The notes under the pieces are model-generated. The model was not told the DNA's origin. It ran no database searches and was given only the letters and a program-made list of their open reading frames with translations. The position numbers were made by a program, and so were the translations under genes. A DNA stretch of 64,000 nt. Source: an uncultured Flavobacteriales bacterium (GTDB lineage Bacteria > Bacteroidota > Bacteroidia > CAIKAF01). Shown here one piece after another: positions 27,166 to 37,021 of the stretch. Every line of letters begins with the position of its first letter. Position 1 is the first letter of the stretch. The stretch covers positions 1 through 64,000 of the forward strand of contig CAIKAF010000025.1 in NCBI GenBank assembly GCA_903825395.1, given 5' to 3'.

Positions 27166-27249
27166 ATCGGGGATGTTTTCGGGTGCAAGGTAAGCCATAA
27201 TGAGCAAAGCCCAAGGTTTTCCAAATCCTGGAATGTATTCCACAGTAAT

Positions 27250-27402
27250 ATCTTCTACAATAATGTCAGCCCTACGGGGTTCTGGTGTTGTGAGTTCCAA
27301 TATTTCCAAGGGGGCTTAAAACTGGATATCGGCCTCTGTGCCCTTTGCGCCGACATAGAGCTCTTTGCGGTAAAAAAACGTCAAAGCCGAAAGCAGTTTA
27401 GC
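27250..27402. repeat. compound repeat P1-S1
   Basis: It consists of unit P (TTCTACAATAATGTCAGCC and then the CTACGGGGTTCTG block) followed by GGGGGCTTAAAACTGGATAT and the S block CTGTGCCCTTTGCGCCGACA ... TTTGCGGTAAAAAAACGTC. The same order recurs at 43.4 and 58.2 kb. On the minus strand P reads through as EPRRADIIVE in frame with the porin gene. From 27403 to 27619 I see nothing further. Confidence 0.75.
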
Positions 27403-27619
27403 CCAAGGTTTTCATCAAGAAATAGGATAGAGCAGGAAAGGAAATGAGGCGGTTGAAGTTTGGGAAAGGTTCGAATGACCGGCAGAGATACGGCTCTCAA
27501 AACCCTGAAATTCTAAACTGGCCGCCGATCTTAACCTTTAAGGTCCCCCAATCCCCCAAATGTTCCTAAAAAATACAATAAACTGAAAATCAATATTTTA
27601 AAACCTATTTCCCTTCGAT

Positions 27620-28054
27620 TTATTTCTGCTGTTTCCAAGCCCGAACCGCCAAACAGGCATCTTCAGCCGATCGCATCTCGACCTTATCGTTCGCGTTTTT
27701 ATCCTTAAATCCCAACAAATGCAACAGCCCATGCACCATTACGCGGTCTAATTCTTCTGCGAGCATGTGGCCATTGGAACGGGCATTTTCTTTTACCCGA
27801 TCCACGGAAATATACAGTTCACCATGGATGGGGTCTTGAGGAATACGCGCCCGCAAATCAAAGGTAATGATGTCGGTATAATCGTCGTGGTTTAAATGCC
27901 TCTGATTCATTTCTAAGAGCTCCTCATCGCGCATAAAAATGATGTTTAGCGACTCGATTTCTTTGCCTTTATTGTTCGCACATTGCAGCAACCAGTCTCG
28001 GCGTTGCCTGTGGTTTCCAGCTCTCCAGCCCCAAGTTGAAAAAAATCGAATCAC
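27620..28054 (-). CDS. ybeY: endoribonuclease YbeY
   Basis: A zinc-dependent RNase for 16S rRNA 3'-end maturation and ribosome quality control. 144 residues, with the signature HGLLHLLGFKD near residue 110. The third metal ligand, usually the His right after the Asp, is not in its usual place (the sequence continues KNANDK), as in several Bacteroidota YbeY proteins. It starts with GTG at 28054, sharing 4 bases (GTGA) with the upstream gene's stop, and so is translationally coupled. The HGELYIS and ITFDL segments are typical. Confidence 0.9.
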   Translation of the reverse strand: MIRFFSTWGWRAGNHRQRRDWLLQCANNKGKEIESLNIIFMRDEELLEMNQRHLNHDDYTDIITFDLRARIPQDPIHGELYISVDRVKENARSNGHMLAEELDRVMVHGLLHLLGFKDKNANDKVEMRSAEDACLAVRAWKQQK

Positions 28055-28479
28055 GATACCCGAAAGATTAAGTCAACTTGTCGCCCTTCATCGGAGTAGC
28101 TCAGTTCATCGCTCAATCTCCGCATTAAAAATATGCCCCTTCCACATTCGCGTTCTAGGTTTTCAGGCAAGGTTGGATCGGGCACATTTTCTTCGCAAAA
28201 CCCAGGTCCACAATCTTTTACAGCAAATCTCAAGGTGTGGTCGCTGTAGGCATAAAACAGTTCAAATTCGGGCAGACAGCCACCGGGACATCCATGCTGA
28301 ATGGCATTGTTCGTGGCTTCACTCAGGGCAATCAGCACATTTCCCAAATAGTCCAACGAAATGGCATGCGCATCAAACAGGTGCTGGACCAGCTGCTCTA
28401 CGGTTCGAAGCGATTCCGATTGAGCCGGCAGGGTCAGATGCCCGGAAGGCGCTGAAAATACGTTAGGGGAGGTATTCAT
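28051..28479 (-). CDS. ATP-binding protein, anti-sigma-factor (RsbW-type) kinase-like
   Basis: 142-residue HATPase_c_2 domain protein. The GHKL motifs are the N-box ALSEATNNAIQHG, the G1 box VKDCGPGF and the G2 box ERECGRGIFLMRRLSDE. These proteins phosphorylate anti-anti-sigma factors or otherwise act in partner switching. No STAS-domain partner is visible in the window. It lies between DUF4175 and ybeY with 4-bp overlaps on both sides (ATGA and GTGA), so it is certainly part of that operon. The order DUF4175 - ATPase - ybeY - mnmG is common in Bacteroidota, to my knowledge. Confidence 0.85.
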   Translation of the reverse strand: MNTSPNVFSAPSGHLTLPAQSESLRTVEQLVQHLFDAHAISLDYLGNVLIALSEATNNAIQHGCPGGCLPEFELFYAYSDHTLRFAVKDCGPGFCEENVPDPTLPENLERECGRGIFLMRRLSDELSYSDEGRQVDLIFRVS

Positions 28480-31400
28480 GGGGCTGTAGAATTGAAATAT
28501 TCTGAAACGCGTTGTTTGTAATAAGGCTTGAAAGCAGGATTGGCAAAGCGTAAAAATTCCGTTTCATGTTCTCTCCGCTTGCGGTATTCTTCCAGAATTT
28601 GTTCCGGCAATTTCCAATCTTTCAGGTTTTCGTTTGATTCCCGTTTTTCATCTTGATCTTGCTTGCGCAAGGCCTTTTCTGATTCCATCATGCGCCGGGT
28701 AATTTCTTGTTGCCGAAGTAGCGTTTGCGCATTGATTTGCTTGTTTAAAATATCCCGTTCGGTCTCCTCCATTTTCTTCATCATTTCAGCCATACTTTTT
28801 CTTCCGTCTTCGCCCATATCCTTCATCATCTCTTCCATTTGTCGACGTATTTGCTCTTGTTCTGCGGCCATTTGGGCGAGTTTTTTAGATTGTTCCCCGC
28901 TTTTACCCCCTTCTCCTTGACCGGGTTTACCTTGCTTATCGTTCTTCTCTCCCTCTTTCTTTTCCTGCATTTTCTTTTGCATTTCTTCCATTTTCTTCTG
29001 CAATCCCAGCTGACGCTTTATCATTTCCTGCATTTGTTCCGGTTTGCTGTTTCCGGGCTTATTGCATTGAGATCCGCCAGAAGAGCCCATGGAGTTCATT
29101 TGCTGTTGCATTTGGTCCAAGGCCTCGCTAAGCATTAAAGCTAGGTTGTTCAGCCCGGTCATGGCTTCTTGCTGTCTTGAAGCGGTGGTAGGATACATCC
29201 GGTCTGCCCCTGCTTCAATGGCCGATTGCATGCCGCGCCGAACTTTCAACAGTTCGTCCATCACTACATTTTCCAAATCTGGAACCCGCTTGCTAAGCGC
29301 AATCAAAGAGTCTTCCACCTGACGGGCATCGGTTGCCAAGCCCCGCTGTTTCCGTAATACATCCCGCATCAATCCATCGCTTTGCCTGCCGTTTTTGTGT
29401 TGATCCAACAAGGCTTCTTGAGAAAAACTCAACTGAAGAACATCGTCCAACAAGGCCCGCAAGTCTTCCATGTTTTCTCCCTGCTGAGCCGAGGCCATGC
29501 TTTGCTGCTGTTCCTTCATTTTTTGAGCCATCTTTTTCATTTTTTGAGCCGCCGATTTTTGCTTGGGGCTCGCTTTTTCCGGCTGATTTTTCTGCAGTTC
29601 TTCCTGGGCATCGTTCATTTCCTGTTCAATGTCCTGCATTTCATCTTCTTTGGGCAGCTCAAGGTCGTTGGGTTTTTCCAATTCCTTGTTTTTCTCGTCC
29701 AGCTCCTTCATTTGTTTTTCAAGGGCTTCGGCCTCTTTTTTCAGCTCGGCCTGTTTCTCTGCTTTGCTGGCATTGTCCTGGCTTTTATCTTTTTCAAGGG
29801 CTTCTTGCTTCTTTGCCAATTCTTCCATCTGCTGAATGGCTTCTTGCAGGCGCTGTTCTACTTCAAATTGCTTGAAAAGTTCTAAGGTTCGGTCCAATTC
29901 CCGTTCTACCTGCTCGTTGCTCATCTCGAGCTGATCCATCATTTTCTTCAGCTCTTCTTTCGAGATTTTATCCATGAGCTGTTCCAGCTGTTTCAGCATA
30001 TTTTCAACCTTACTGTCCTTCAATTCATCGAGTAGTTCCTCGATTTTTTTCTGTTTATCTAAAATAGATTGCTCTGTTTTTGATATATTCTCATTCCTAA
30101 GGTTATTTTCCTTTTGTTTTTCTTGAAACTTCTGCATTTCTTCCTGCAGCTTCATGCGTTGTTCCAACAGGGCTTTTAATTGTTGTTTTTCTTGCCAGCC
30201 CGGATTTTTCTGGTTCAACAGGTCTCGTTTTAGTTTTTCAGATTGTTCTTTAAGCGATTCCAGCTCTTTGAGCTGTTCTTGCATTCCCTTTTGAATTTGT
30301 TCGCTGGCCTCTTTGCGTTCGGCAGCCACTTCTTCTCGGCTTAAAATTCGGTGTTGCACCACGGGCGTTCGTGCAGATTTTGGCCCATTCACCCCATCAT
30401 TATCCCAAACTACGAAGCAGTACGAAAGCTGATCGCCCAAATTAAACCCCAGGCTGCCTAAATCTACAGGATGTTGAAAACTAAGCAAAGGATCTCGGCT
30501 CAGAACCGGGAGAGCCACACGCTTCCATTCGGAAAAGGGAAGATTGGGGTCAGAGGAATAGTAAAATGCAATTCGGCTTAGTCCATGGTCGTCTTTTGCT
30601 TGTCCAAGAAATAAGATGCGCGACAAGGCTAAGCTGTCGGCCACCGATTCCACTTGAATTTCCGGATAGGCATCAGGAATCACTCGGACTGAATACAAGG
30701 CGCTATCGGGCTGACGAAAGCGTTCATTTCCGGCTTTCAGGCCAAGAACAAAGGACTGCATAGCCCGGCGAGAGAAACGGATTTTATTTTCGGCATTCGG
30801 ATTCATGTGTTGGATACTGTCGGTCCAATACAACCAGATCTGCCGGGCATCTTTCCACAGCATCTCCCAATCCAGTTTGGTTCCTGCCGGAACAGTTAAG
30901 TCTTGAGGGTTCAATACCTCCTCATCCTGCATATTCAGGTAGGAGGGATAATCCAATCTCACTTTCATGTTCAGCAACATTGGCCGGGGCAATACAGATA
31001 AGGTATAATTTCCGGTTTGGTGGTCGCCCGAACTGAAAAAAAAGTTCATGTCGCGGGAGGGATTTTTAAACATGTAGCTGTACACCTGAGGCGCTTCTTC
31101 TGTCATGCGGTAGGCGGCTCCACCCAAGTGCAGAAAAAGGACTTCAGGAAGCTCGTTTCCCGACAGTTTAATTTGAAGTTCAAAATCTTGGTGAGCCGGC
31201 GTACTTAGGCTGGAGTTTAGAATTTTCACCTGATAGGGAGGAGGTGGCAGATACACCTGTTGATAATTAAAAAGGCGTTCAGATCCCTGGGTAATCGCTT
31301 CCGGTTGGGCAATCCAAACCAAGGCGAGGACAGATGCAGGAATCAACAGCCAGGGGATTCGCTTTCGGCTCACACTGAAATCAACCGCCCGGTGAAAGGC

Positions 31401-31826
31401 GAAGGGACTCAGCTGTTGGGTTCGTTGTTCTATGGAAGCCAGCAGCAGCTCTCGGCTATTTCCTTCGGTATTCAACATGTCTTGCAGTTGAAGGGCATTG
31501 ATTAGGCGGTCGCCGATGCCGTCAAAATGGGCGCCGACCTTCAGTGCCGCTTCGGAATAGCTCATTCTTCGGCGCAATCGGTACAGAGCCAATATTGGCC
31601 GCACCACATAATAGCCCAACAAGGCAGCGTTGCCCAACAGAAGGGAGTAAAATAGGGCAGCGCGCACCGGTCGTTCAAAACGCCCCAGGTATTCTGAAAA
31701 CGTAAACAGCAAAAAAGCGCTAAGGCCAAGCCCCAGAGCAAATAGTCCGCCCCGCAAAAACTCGTTCAGGTAGTACCTGCGAATGTATGCGTCTAATTTT
31801 TGCTGAAGTTCGGTAGCGTTGTGCAT
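28476..31826 (-). CDS. DUF4175 family membrane protein with long coiled coil
   Basis: A 1116-residue protein. Two transmembrane segments lie near residues 25-45 and 58-80 (after RRYYLNEFLRGG) and a third near 155-170. They are followed by a periplasmic beta-rich domain (about 180-500). A very long Glu/Lys/Gln-rich coiled coil runs from about 510 to 1080, with the low-complexity stretches KSGEQSKK and EMQKKMQEKKEG. The architecture and N-terminus match DUF4175, whose molecular role is unknown; it is conserved next to ybeY in Bacteroidota. It heads the operon with the ATPase and ybeY. The coiled-coil composition makes the plus strand C-rich and spawns false ORFs there. Confidence 0.88.
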   Translation of the reverse strand: MHNATELQQKLDAYIRRYYLNEFLRGGLFALGLGLSAFLLFTFSEYLGRFERPVRAALFYSLLLGNAALLGYYVVRPILALYRLRRRMSYSEAALKVGAHFDGIGDRLINALQLQDMLNTEGNSRELLLASIEQRTQQLSPFAFHRAVDFSVSRKRIPWLLIPASVLALVWIAQPEAITQGSERLFNYQQVYLPPPPYQVKILNSSLSTPAHQDFELQIKLSGNELPEVLFLHLGGAAYRMTEEAPQVYSYMFKNPSRDMNFFFSSGDHQTGNYTLSVLPRPMLLNMKVRLDYPSYLNMQDEEVLNPQDLTVPAGTKLDWEMLWKDARQIWLYWTDSIQHMNPNAENKIRFSRRAMQSFVLGLKAGNERFRQPDSALYSVRVIPDAYPEIQVESVADSLALSRILFLGQAKDDHGLSRIAFYYSSDPNLPFSEWKRVALPVLSRDPLLSFQHPVDLGSLGFNLGDQLSYCFVVWDNDGVNGPKSARTPVVQHRILSREEVAAERKEASEQIQKGMQEQLKELESLKEQSEKLKRDLLNQKNPGWQEKQQLKALLEQRMKLQEEMQKFQEKQKENNLRNENISKTEQSILDKQKKIEELLDELKDSKVENMLKQLEQLMDKISKEELKKMMDQLEMSNEQVERELDRTLELFKQFEVEQRLQEAIQQMEELAKKQEALEKDKSQDNASKAEKQAELKKEAEALEKQMKELDEKNKELEKPNDLELPKEDEMQDIEQEMNDAQEELQKNQPEKASPKQKSAAQKMKKMAQKMKEQQQSMASAQQGENMEDLRALLDDVLQLSFSQEALLDQHKNGRQSDGLMRDVLRKQRGLATDARQVEDSLIALSKRVPDLENVVMDELLKVRRGMQSAIEAGADRMYPTTASRQQEAMTGLNNLALMLSEALDQMQQQMNSMGSSGGSQCNKPGNSKPEQMQEMIKRQLGLQKKMEEMQKKMQEKKEGEKNDKQGKPGQGEGGKSGEQSKKLAQMAAEQEQIRRQMEEMMKDMGEDGRKSMAEMMKKMEETERDILNKQINAQTLLRQQEITRRMMESEKALRKQDQDEKRESNENLKDWKLPEQILEEYRKRREHETEFLRFANPAFKPYYKQRVSEYFNSTAP

Positions 31827-31949
31827 GAGGGTTAAGCGGCTTGTTAAACGTCAAACGAGCGGTTTAGGTTGCAATGCAGGGGCAAAGAAACCGTTACTTT
31901 TTCAGCTTTCCTACTTTGGTAAAAAAACAGTTCAGGCATTACTGCCAAC

Positions 31950-32077
31950 TTTTACCACAGAGGCCGCCAAGGGAGCCGCAAAGTTTCACAAAGGTTTGAG
32001 GTTGGATGAGAGCGAACTCATTTTGATTATATCCCTTCTGCGCCCTTTGCGCCGACATTGTGCCCTCTGTGGTAAAA
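31950..32077. repeat. S2: complete-looking S element with terminal inverted repeats
   Basis: A perfect 14-bp inverted repeat, TTTTACCACAGAGG (31950-31963) and CCTCTGTGGTAAAA (32064-32077), bounds a 128-bp unit. Inside are GCCGCAAAGTTTCACAAAGG on the left and CTGCGCCCTTTGCGCCGACA on the right, a second nested complementarity. It has no coding capacity. It looks like a miniature inverted-repeat transposable element. It lies between the divergent DUF4175 and sucA genes. Confidence 0.75.
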
Positions 32078-32186
32078 ATCCCGGCTCAGGCTTGGCCCAC
32101 AGTTTTTACCAAAACGCCCACCAAGAAAGCCTCAGCCTTCACAAAGGGAATGTCCTCAAAAGAAAACCGACCTCCCATAAATTTCT

Positions 32187-32194
32187 TACTTTTG
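32187..32194 (+). promoter_or_regulatory. -7 promoter element of sucA
   Basis: TACTTTTG matches TAnnTTTG, 36 bases before the sucA ATG. The downstream sucB and DUF4293 genes follow with gaps of 2 and 15 bases and no visible promoter of their own. Confidence 0.6.
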
Positions 32195-32230
32195 TTCCGA
32201 ATGCTGAATTACGCTTAAGGATATCGTCGC

Positions 32231-35011
32231 ATGGACCCTTTTTCCTATCTAAGCAATGCCTCTCCCGAATCGGTGGAAGCCTTGTACCAAGCCTACCTAC
32301 AATACCCCGATAACGTGGATGAAACCTGGAGAAATTTCTTCAAAGGGTTTGAATTTGCCCAACAGCATTTCCCTCAACTGCCCACGGCCGACCACTCCTT
32401 TAGCTCCAAAGAATTCAACGTTATGGCCTTGATCGAAGGCTATAGAACCCGAGGGCACCTGTTCACCAAAACCAATCCCGTCCGTGAACGCCGTTCCTAC
32501 AGCCCCAACTTGGCACTGGAACAATTTGGCCTCTCGGCCGCCGATCTCGAAACGGTGTTTCAGGCCGGAGTACAAATTGGCATGGGTCCCGCCAAACTTA
32601 AAGACATTGTCGCCTACCTCGATGCCGTGTATTGCCACCACATTGGCATCGAATTTATGTACATCCGCGACCCCGAAAAACTACAGTGGCTCAAAGAACA
32701 ATTTCACGAAATCAGTCACGAACAAGCCTTTAATACCTCCGAAAAACTCGAAATCCTCGAAGCCCTGAATCAGGCCGTTGGATTCGAAAAATACGTGCAC
32801 CGTAAGTTCGTAGGCCAAAAACGCTTTTCACTGGAAGGCGGCGAAAGCCTGATTCCCGCCTTGGGCGCCGCCATTCAACGCGGAGCCGAAAACGGCGTAC
32901 AATCCGTTGTTATGGGCATGGCCCACCGCGGCCGACTCAATGTGCTGCGCAACGTGTTCCAAAAACCAGCCGCCGAAATCTTCGCCGAATTCATGGGCAA
33001 TGCCTACACCGAAAGCAACTTCGATGGCGACGTGAAATACCACCTCGGATACGACGGCACGGTGAAGACGCCTTCGGGACATTCCATACAACTGAACTTG
33101 CTTCCCAACCCTTCGCACCTTGAAGCCGTAGGCCCCGTTGCCGAAGGACTGGCCCGCTCTCTGGCCGATGCCGATTTGGGCGGAGACCTGAAAAAGGTGA
33201 TGCCCATCGTGATTCATGGAGATGCCGCCATCGCCGGACAAGGCGTTGTCTATGAGCTGGTTCAAATGTCCAAACTTGAAGGGTACAAAACAGGAGGCAC
33301 CCTGCACCTGGTGGTCAACAATCAGGTGGGATTCACCACCAACTACTTGGAAGGCCGTTCTTCAACCTACTGCACCGATGTGGCCAAGGTGGTCGATGCG
33401 CCCGTTTTTCATGTCAATGCCGACAACGCCGAAGCCGTGGTCCGCGTAATGCGCCTGGCTGTGGCCTACAGGCAACGCTACAACGAAGACGTTTTTATCG
33501 ATTTGCTGGGCTACCGCAAGCATGGACACAACGAAGGCGACGAACCCCGCTTCACCCAACCCCTGCTCTACAAAAACATCGACAAGCACCCCGACATCTA
33601 TCAACTGTATAAAAAACAGCTCATGGAAGCGGGCCTTATTGATGCGGCTCAAGCCGAACTCCGCGAAAAACAATACGCCGCCCACCTGGACGAAGAGCTC
33701 GAAAAAAGCAAAAAGGTACAGGCCGCTTTTGTCCGGCCCTTCTTGGGAGCCCGATATTCCAAGTTCAAAAAAGCCGGATTGGCCGATGTAGAAAAAAGCC
33801 CCGCCACCGGACTTCCTAAAAAAACCCTTCAATCCTGGTTGCAGGCTCTAAATACCCTTCCGGCCGACAAAGCCTTTCTGAAAAAAATTGCTAAGATTTT
33901 CGCCGATCGCCAGGAAATGGTCAACAACGACCGATTGGATTGGGCCTTGGGCGAAGCCCTGGCCTATGCCAGCGTTTTGGCCGAGGGCGGGCATGTGCGC
34001 CTCAGCGGACAAGACTGCGTGCGCGGCACCTTCTCGCACCGGCATGCCATTGTCCGTGTTGAAGCTTCTGAAGAAGAATACACCCCGCTCAACAACCTAC
34101 CCGGCAAAAAAGGGCCATTCAATGTGTACAACTCCCTGTTGTCGGAATATGCCGTCCTTGGTTTTGAATACGGCTACGCCCTTGGCGCTCCTTCCGGATT
34201 AACCCTCTGGGAAGCTCAGTTTGGCGATTTCAACAACGGAGCCCAAATTGTTATTGACCAGTACATTTCCAGCGGCGAAGACAAATGGCATACCCAAAAC
34301 GGATTGGTGATGCTGCTTCCCCACGGCTACGAAGGCCAGGGGGCCGAGCACTCTTCCGCCCGCCTGGAGCGCTTCCTGAACCTCTGTGCAGAACTAAATA
34401 TGCAGGTGGTGAATTGCACCAGTCCGGCCAACTTCTTCCATGCCTTGCGCCGGCAACTGCACCGTCCCTTCCGTAAACCGCTGGTGGTCATGAGCCCCAA
34501 AAGCCTGTTGCGCCATCCTCAATGCGTCAGTTCCATCGACGACTTTGCCGGCAAAACCGTCTTCCAAGAAGTCATTGACGATGCCGAGGCCACTTCGGCC
34601 AAAACCACCACACTGGTGTTTTGCAGCGGCAAAATATACTTCGAACTGCTGGAGCGCAAGCGGGCTGAAAACGCCGGTCACATTGCCTTAATCCGCATCG
34701 AACAGCTTTTCCCATTCCCGGCCGCTCAGGTAAACCAAATCATTGAGGGCTATCCTGCGGCCAAGCGATTCATTTGGGCTCAGGAAGAACCCGAAAACAT
34801 GGGGGCCTGGAGTTTTATTCTCCGTGCCAACCACAAAAGCCAAAAGCGGGTATTGCCTTTGGAGGTCATTGCACAGCAAGCCTCTGCCAGTCCGGCCACC
34901 GGTTCTCCCAAAGAAGCCGCCCGCCGACAAGCCGACATCATCAACCGGGTTTTTGAAACCCCTAGTGCTAAAAATTCAACACCGCGGAAAGCCACCGCCA
35001 AATCTGCCTGA
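32231..35011 (+). CDS. sucA: 2-oxoglutarate dehydrogenase E1 component
   Basis: Thiamine-diphosphate-dependent decarboxylase of the TCA-cycle 2-oxoglutarate dehydrogenase complex. 926 residues, typical for SucA. It has the E1o N-terminal motif ([19 protein letters not shown]), [11 protein letters not shown], the TPP/Mg motif [14 protein letters not shown] followed by [10 protein letters not shown], and [19 protein letters not shown]. It is followed 2 bases later by sucB, so E1 and E2 are made together; no E3 (lpd) gene is in the window. The last ~60 residues are Ala/Ser/Pro-rich and may be flexible. Confidence 0.97.
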   Translation: MDPFSYLSNASPESVEALYQAYLQYPDNVDETWRNFFKGFEFAQQHFPQLPTADHSFSSKEFNVMALIEGYRTRGHLFTKTNPVRERRSYSPNLALEQFGLSAADLETVFQAGVQIGMGPAKLKDIVAYLDAVYCHHIGIEFMYIRDPEKLQWLKEQFHEISHEQAFNTSEKLEILEALNQAVGFEKYVHRKFVGQKRFSLEGGESLIPALGAAIQRGAENGVQSVVMGMAHRGRLNVLRNVFQKPAAEIFAEFMGNAYTESNFDGDVKYHLGYDGTVKTPSGHSIQLNLLPNPSHLEAVGPVAEGLARSLADADLGGDLKKVMPIVIHGDAAIAGQGVVYELVQMSKLEGYKTGGTLHLVVNNQVGFTTNYLEGRSSTYCTDVAKVVDAPVFHVNADNAEAVVRVMRLAVAYRQRYNEDVFIDLLGYRKHGHNEGDEPRFTQPLLYKNIDKHPDIYQLYKKQLMEAGLIDAAQAELREKQYAAHLDEELEKSKKVQAAFVRPFLGARYSKFKKAGLADVEKSPATGLPKKTLQSWLQALNTLPADKAFLKKIAKIFADRQEMVNNDRLDWALGEALAYASVLAEGGHVRLSGQDCVRGTFSHRHAIVRVEASEEEYTPLNNLPGKKGPFNVYNSLLSEYAVLGFEYGYALGAPSGLTLWEAQFGDFNNGAQIVIDQYISSGEDKWHTQNGLVMLLPHGYEGQGAEHSSARLERFLNLCAELNMQVVNCTSPANFFHALRRQLHRPFRKPLVVMSPKSLLRHPQCVSSIDDFAGKTVFQEVIDDAEATSAKTTTLVFCSGKIYFELLERKRAENAGHIALIRIEQLFPFPAAQVNQIIEGYPAAKRFIWAQEEPENMGAWSFILRANHKSQKRVLPLEVIAQQASASPATGSPKEAARRQADIINRVFETPSAKNSTPRKATAKSA

Positions 35012-35013
35012 TT

Positions 35014-36255
35014 ATGATTTTATCCATGAAGGTGCCCAGCCCGGGCGAGTCCATATCGGAAGTGCAAATCGCCTCCTGGCTCAAAGCCGATGGCCAATAC
35101 GTGTACAAAGATGAAGACCTGGTGGAAGTCGATTCCGACAAGGCCACCCTGGCCATTCCTGCCGAGGCCTCAGGAATACTTAAAATTACCATTGCCGAAG
35201 GCGAAGTGGTGAAGGTGGGCGAAGAAATCTGCACCATCGACACCTCGGCAAAAGCGCCCGAAGGCGAAGCGGCGGCTCCGGTAGCGGCAGCGGCTCCGGT
35301 TCAAAAAGAGGCGGCAGCCCCGGCGCCCAGCCCGGCCCCGGCGTCCACCCCCGCTCCTGAAGCCAATGCAGCGGCCATCCCTTCGCCTGCGGCGGCCAAA
35401 ATCATGCGCGAGAACAACCTAAGTCCGGCCCAAATTCCCGGCAACGGCAAAGACGGCCGCATCACCAAGCAAGATGTGCTGGCAGCACTGGCCAAAGGCT
35501 TCGCGCCTGTACCCTCCGCCGGCAGCCGATCTCTGGAACGGAAAAAAATGAGCATGCTCCGCAAAAAAGTAGCCGAAAGGCTGGTTTCCGTTAAAAACGA
35601 AACCGCCATGCTCACCACCTTCAATGAGGTAGACATGACCGCCATTATGGCCATGCGCAGCCGCCACAAAGAGCAGTTCGGCAAAGTGCACAACATCGGT
35701 TTGGGCTTCATGTCCTTCTTCACCAAAGCCGTTACCCAGGCCCTAGAGGCCTTCCCGGCGGTGAATGCCATGATTGACGGCGACGAAATCGTGTACCACA
35801 ACTACTGCGACGTAGGCATCGCCGTTAGCACCCCAAAAGGGTTAATGGTGCCGGTAATCCGCAACGCCGAAGACCTGTCCCTGGCGGGCATCGAGCAAGC
35901 CATCAAAGACCTGGCCATCAAAGCCCGCGACGGCAAACTCAGCATCGACGACATGAGTGGGGGCACCTTTACCATCACCAACGGCGGCGTGTTTGGCTCG
36001 CTCATGTCCACGCCCATCATCAATCCTCCGCAGGTCGCCATATTGGGCATGCATAAAATACAAGATCGGCCGGTGGCCGTCAATGGAAAGGTTGAAATCC
36101 GGCCCATGATGTATTTAGCGCTCAGCTACGATCACCGCATCATTGACGGTAAGGAATCGGTCAGCTTCCTGGTGCATGTCAAAGAATCGCTCGAGAATCC
36201 GGAGCGCATGCTGTTTGGCGGCAAATCGCCGGAAGAAGTCTTGTTGGGACTGTAA
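35014..36255 (+). CDS. sucB: dihydrolipoyllysine-residue succinyltransferase (E2 of the 2-oxoglutarate complex)
   Basis: 413 residues. Domains are an N-terminal lipoyl domain with the modified Lys43 in VDSDKATLA, an Ala/Pro-rich linker (about 85-120), the peripheral subunit-binding domain (about 122-158, [20 protein letters not shown]) and the acyltransferase core with catalytic SYDHRIIDG (His near residue 373, Asp four positions later). LipA at 2.3-3.1 kb would supply the lipoyl group. MILSMKVP is the natural start; the family often begins at the second Met, residue 5. Confidence 0.96.
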   Translation: MILSMKVPSPGESISEVQIASWLKADGQYVYKDEDLVEVDSDKATLAIPAEASGILKITIAEGEVVKVGEEICTIDTSAKAPEGEAAAPVAAAAPVQKEAAAPAPSPAPASTPAPEANAAAIPSPAAAKIMRENNLSPAQIPGNGKDGRITKQDVLAALAKGFAPVPSAGSRSLERKKMSMLRKKVAERLVSVKNETAMLTTFNEVDMTAIMAMRSRHKEQFGKVHNIGLGFMSFFTKAVTQALEAFPAVNAMIDGDEIVYHNYCDVGIAVSTPKGLMVPVIRNAEDLSLAGIEQAIKDLAIKARDGKLSIDDMSGGTFTITNGGVFGSLMSTPIINPPQVAILGMHKIQDRPVAVNGKVEIRPMMYLALSYDHRIIDGKESVSFLVHVKESLENPERMLFGGKSPEEVLLGL

Positions 36256-36270
36256 CGTTGGGTTAGAATC

Positions 36271-36699
36271 ATGATACAGCGCGTACAGACCTTATGGATG
36301 CTGGGGGCCATGCTCAGCCAAATCATCTTAGCCTTTTTGCCCTTTGCCGCGGGCCAGGATTGGAGCTATTCCGCTTGGAGCTTATTGAATGGAGGCACAG
36401 GACTTCCCGGTGCGGCCACCCTATTGACGGCCTACGGCATGGGTTTAATCATGCCGTTCATGGCCATATTTCTGTATAAAAAGCGCAAAGTACAGGCGCG
36501 GGTATTGGTGTATGGACTGGTATCGCAGGGCTTATTCGGCATATTTGCCTGGACACGGGCCTTGGGTATGGAGGGCTTAGAATTGAGCCGTTGCGCGGGC
36601 TTATTTTGGCCCATCATCAGCATCGTATGCTTATCCTTGGCCATTCGTGGCGTCATGAAAGACGAGGCCTTGGTGCGCAGCATGGATCGCATCCGTTAA
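36271..36699 (+). CDS. DUF4293 membrane protein
   Basis: A 142-residue protein with four predicted transmembrane helices (about residues 8-26, 47-66, 78-95 and 108-126). The N-terminus MIQRVQTLWMLGAMLSQI is the hallmark of DUF4293, a Bacteroidota-restricted family of unknown function. It starts 15 bases after sucB in the same direction, so it may be read through from the suc promoter. Repeat R4 follows its stop. Confidence 0.85.
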   Translation: MIQRVQTLWMLGAMLSQIILAFLPFAAGQDWSYSAWSLLNGGTGLPGAATLLTAYGMGLIMPFMAIFLYKKRKVQARVLVYGLVSQGLFGIFAWTRALGMEGLELSRCAGLFWPIISIVCLSLAIRGVMKDEALVRSMDRIR

Positions 36700-36735
36700 G
36701 GGCGGTTGTAAAAAATTAGAATAAAAGAATGGAAT

Positions 36736-36888
36736 TGGGCGGCTGCGGGCTTTCCGGGCTACTCCGCGCCGGGCGAGCGGGGCAGCAGCGGTCTGCGGTG
36801 GCTCCCAAGGTCGCCTCCTCGCCACGCGCTGCCATCCGCCGCCCGTCTTGCGGGGTAGCCTCGTCAATCCCTGCCGCGGGCGTGGTGG
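36736..36888 (-). repeat. R4: GC-rich R element, left border of the toxin-antitoxin island
   Basis: R element in the minus orientation between the convergent ends of DUF4293 and AbiEii. The segment 36857-36888 is a perfect 32-bp inverted match to 39789-39820 in R5, including 11 bases (CGTGGTGG side) that other copies lack. Core on the plus strand: GGTGGCTCCCAAGGTCGCC. The stretch 36889-37021 is G/T-rich with no gene. Confidence 0.85.
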
Positions 36889-37021
36889 TTTGGGAGGCGG
36901 GGTTGGGGATTTTGGGTTGGCTTAAAATGGGTATTTGTATTGTTGTTGGTTTTTGGCAATCAGTTATTAGGTATAGTTGGGAATTTTAATTCAAACTTCC
37001 ATTCCACGGCCTGAAGTTGTT

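Noticed and set aside
27166-27309. 48-codon N-terminal extension of the porin
   Set aside because: These codons derive from dispersed repeat P1 (EPRRADII), also present away from this gene, and a normal signal peptide starts at 27165.
27460-27500. tRNA-like GGTTCGAATGACC segment
   Set aside because: It has a T-loop-like string but no acceptor, D or anticodon stems around it; no tRNA was found anywhere in the window.
29333-29885. Long plus-strand ORFs inside the DUF4175 coiled coil
   Set aside because: They arise from the Glu/Lys/Gln-rich codon bias of the minus-strand gene and show Ser/Phe/Leu low-complexity sequence.
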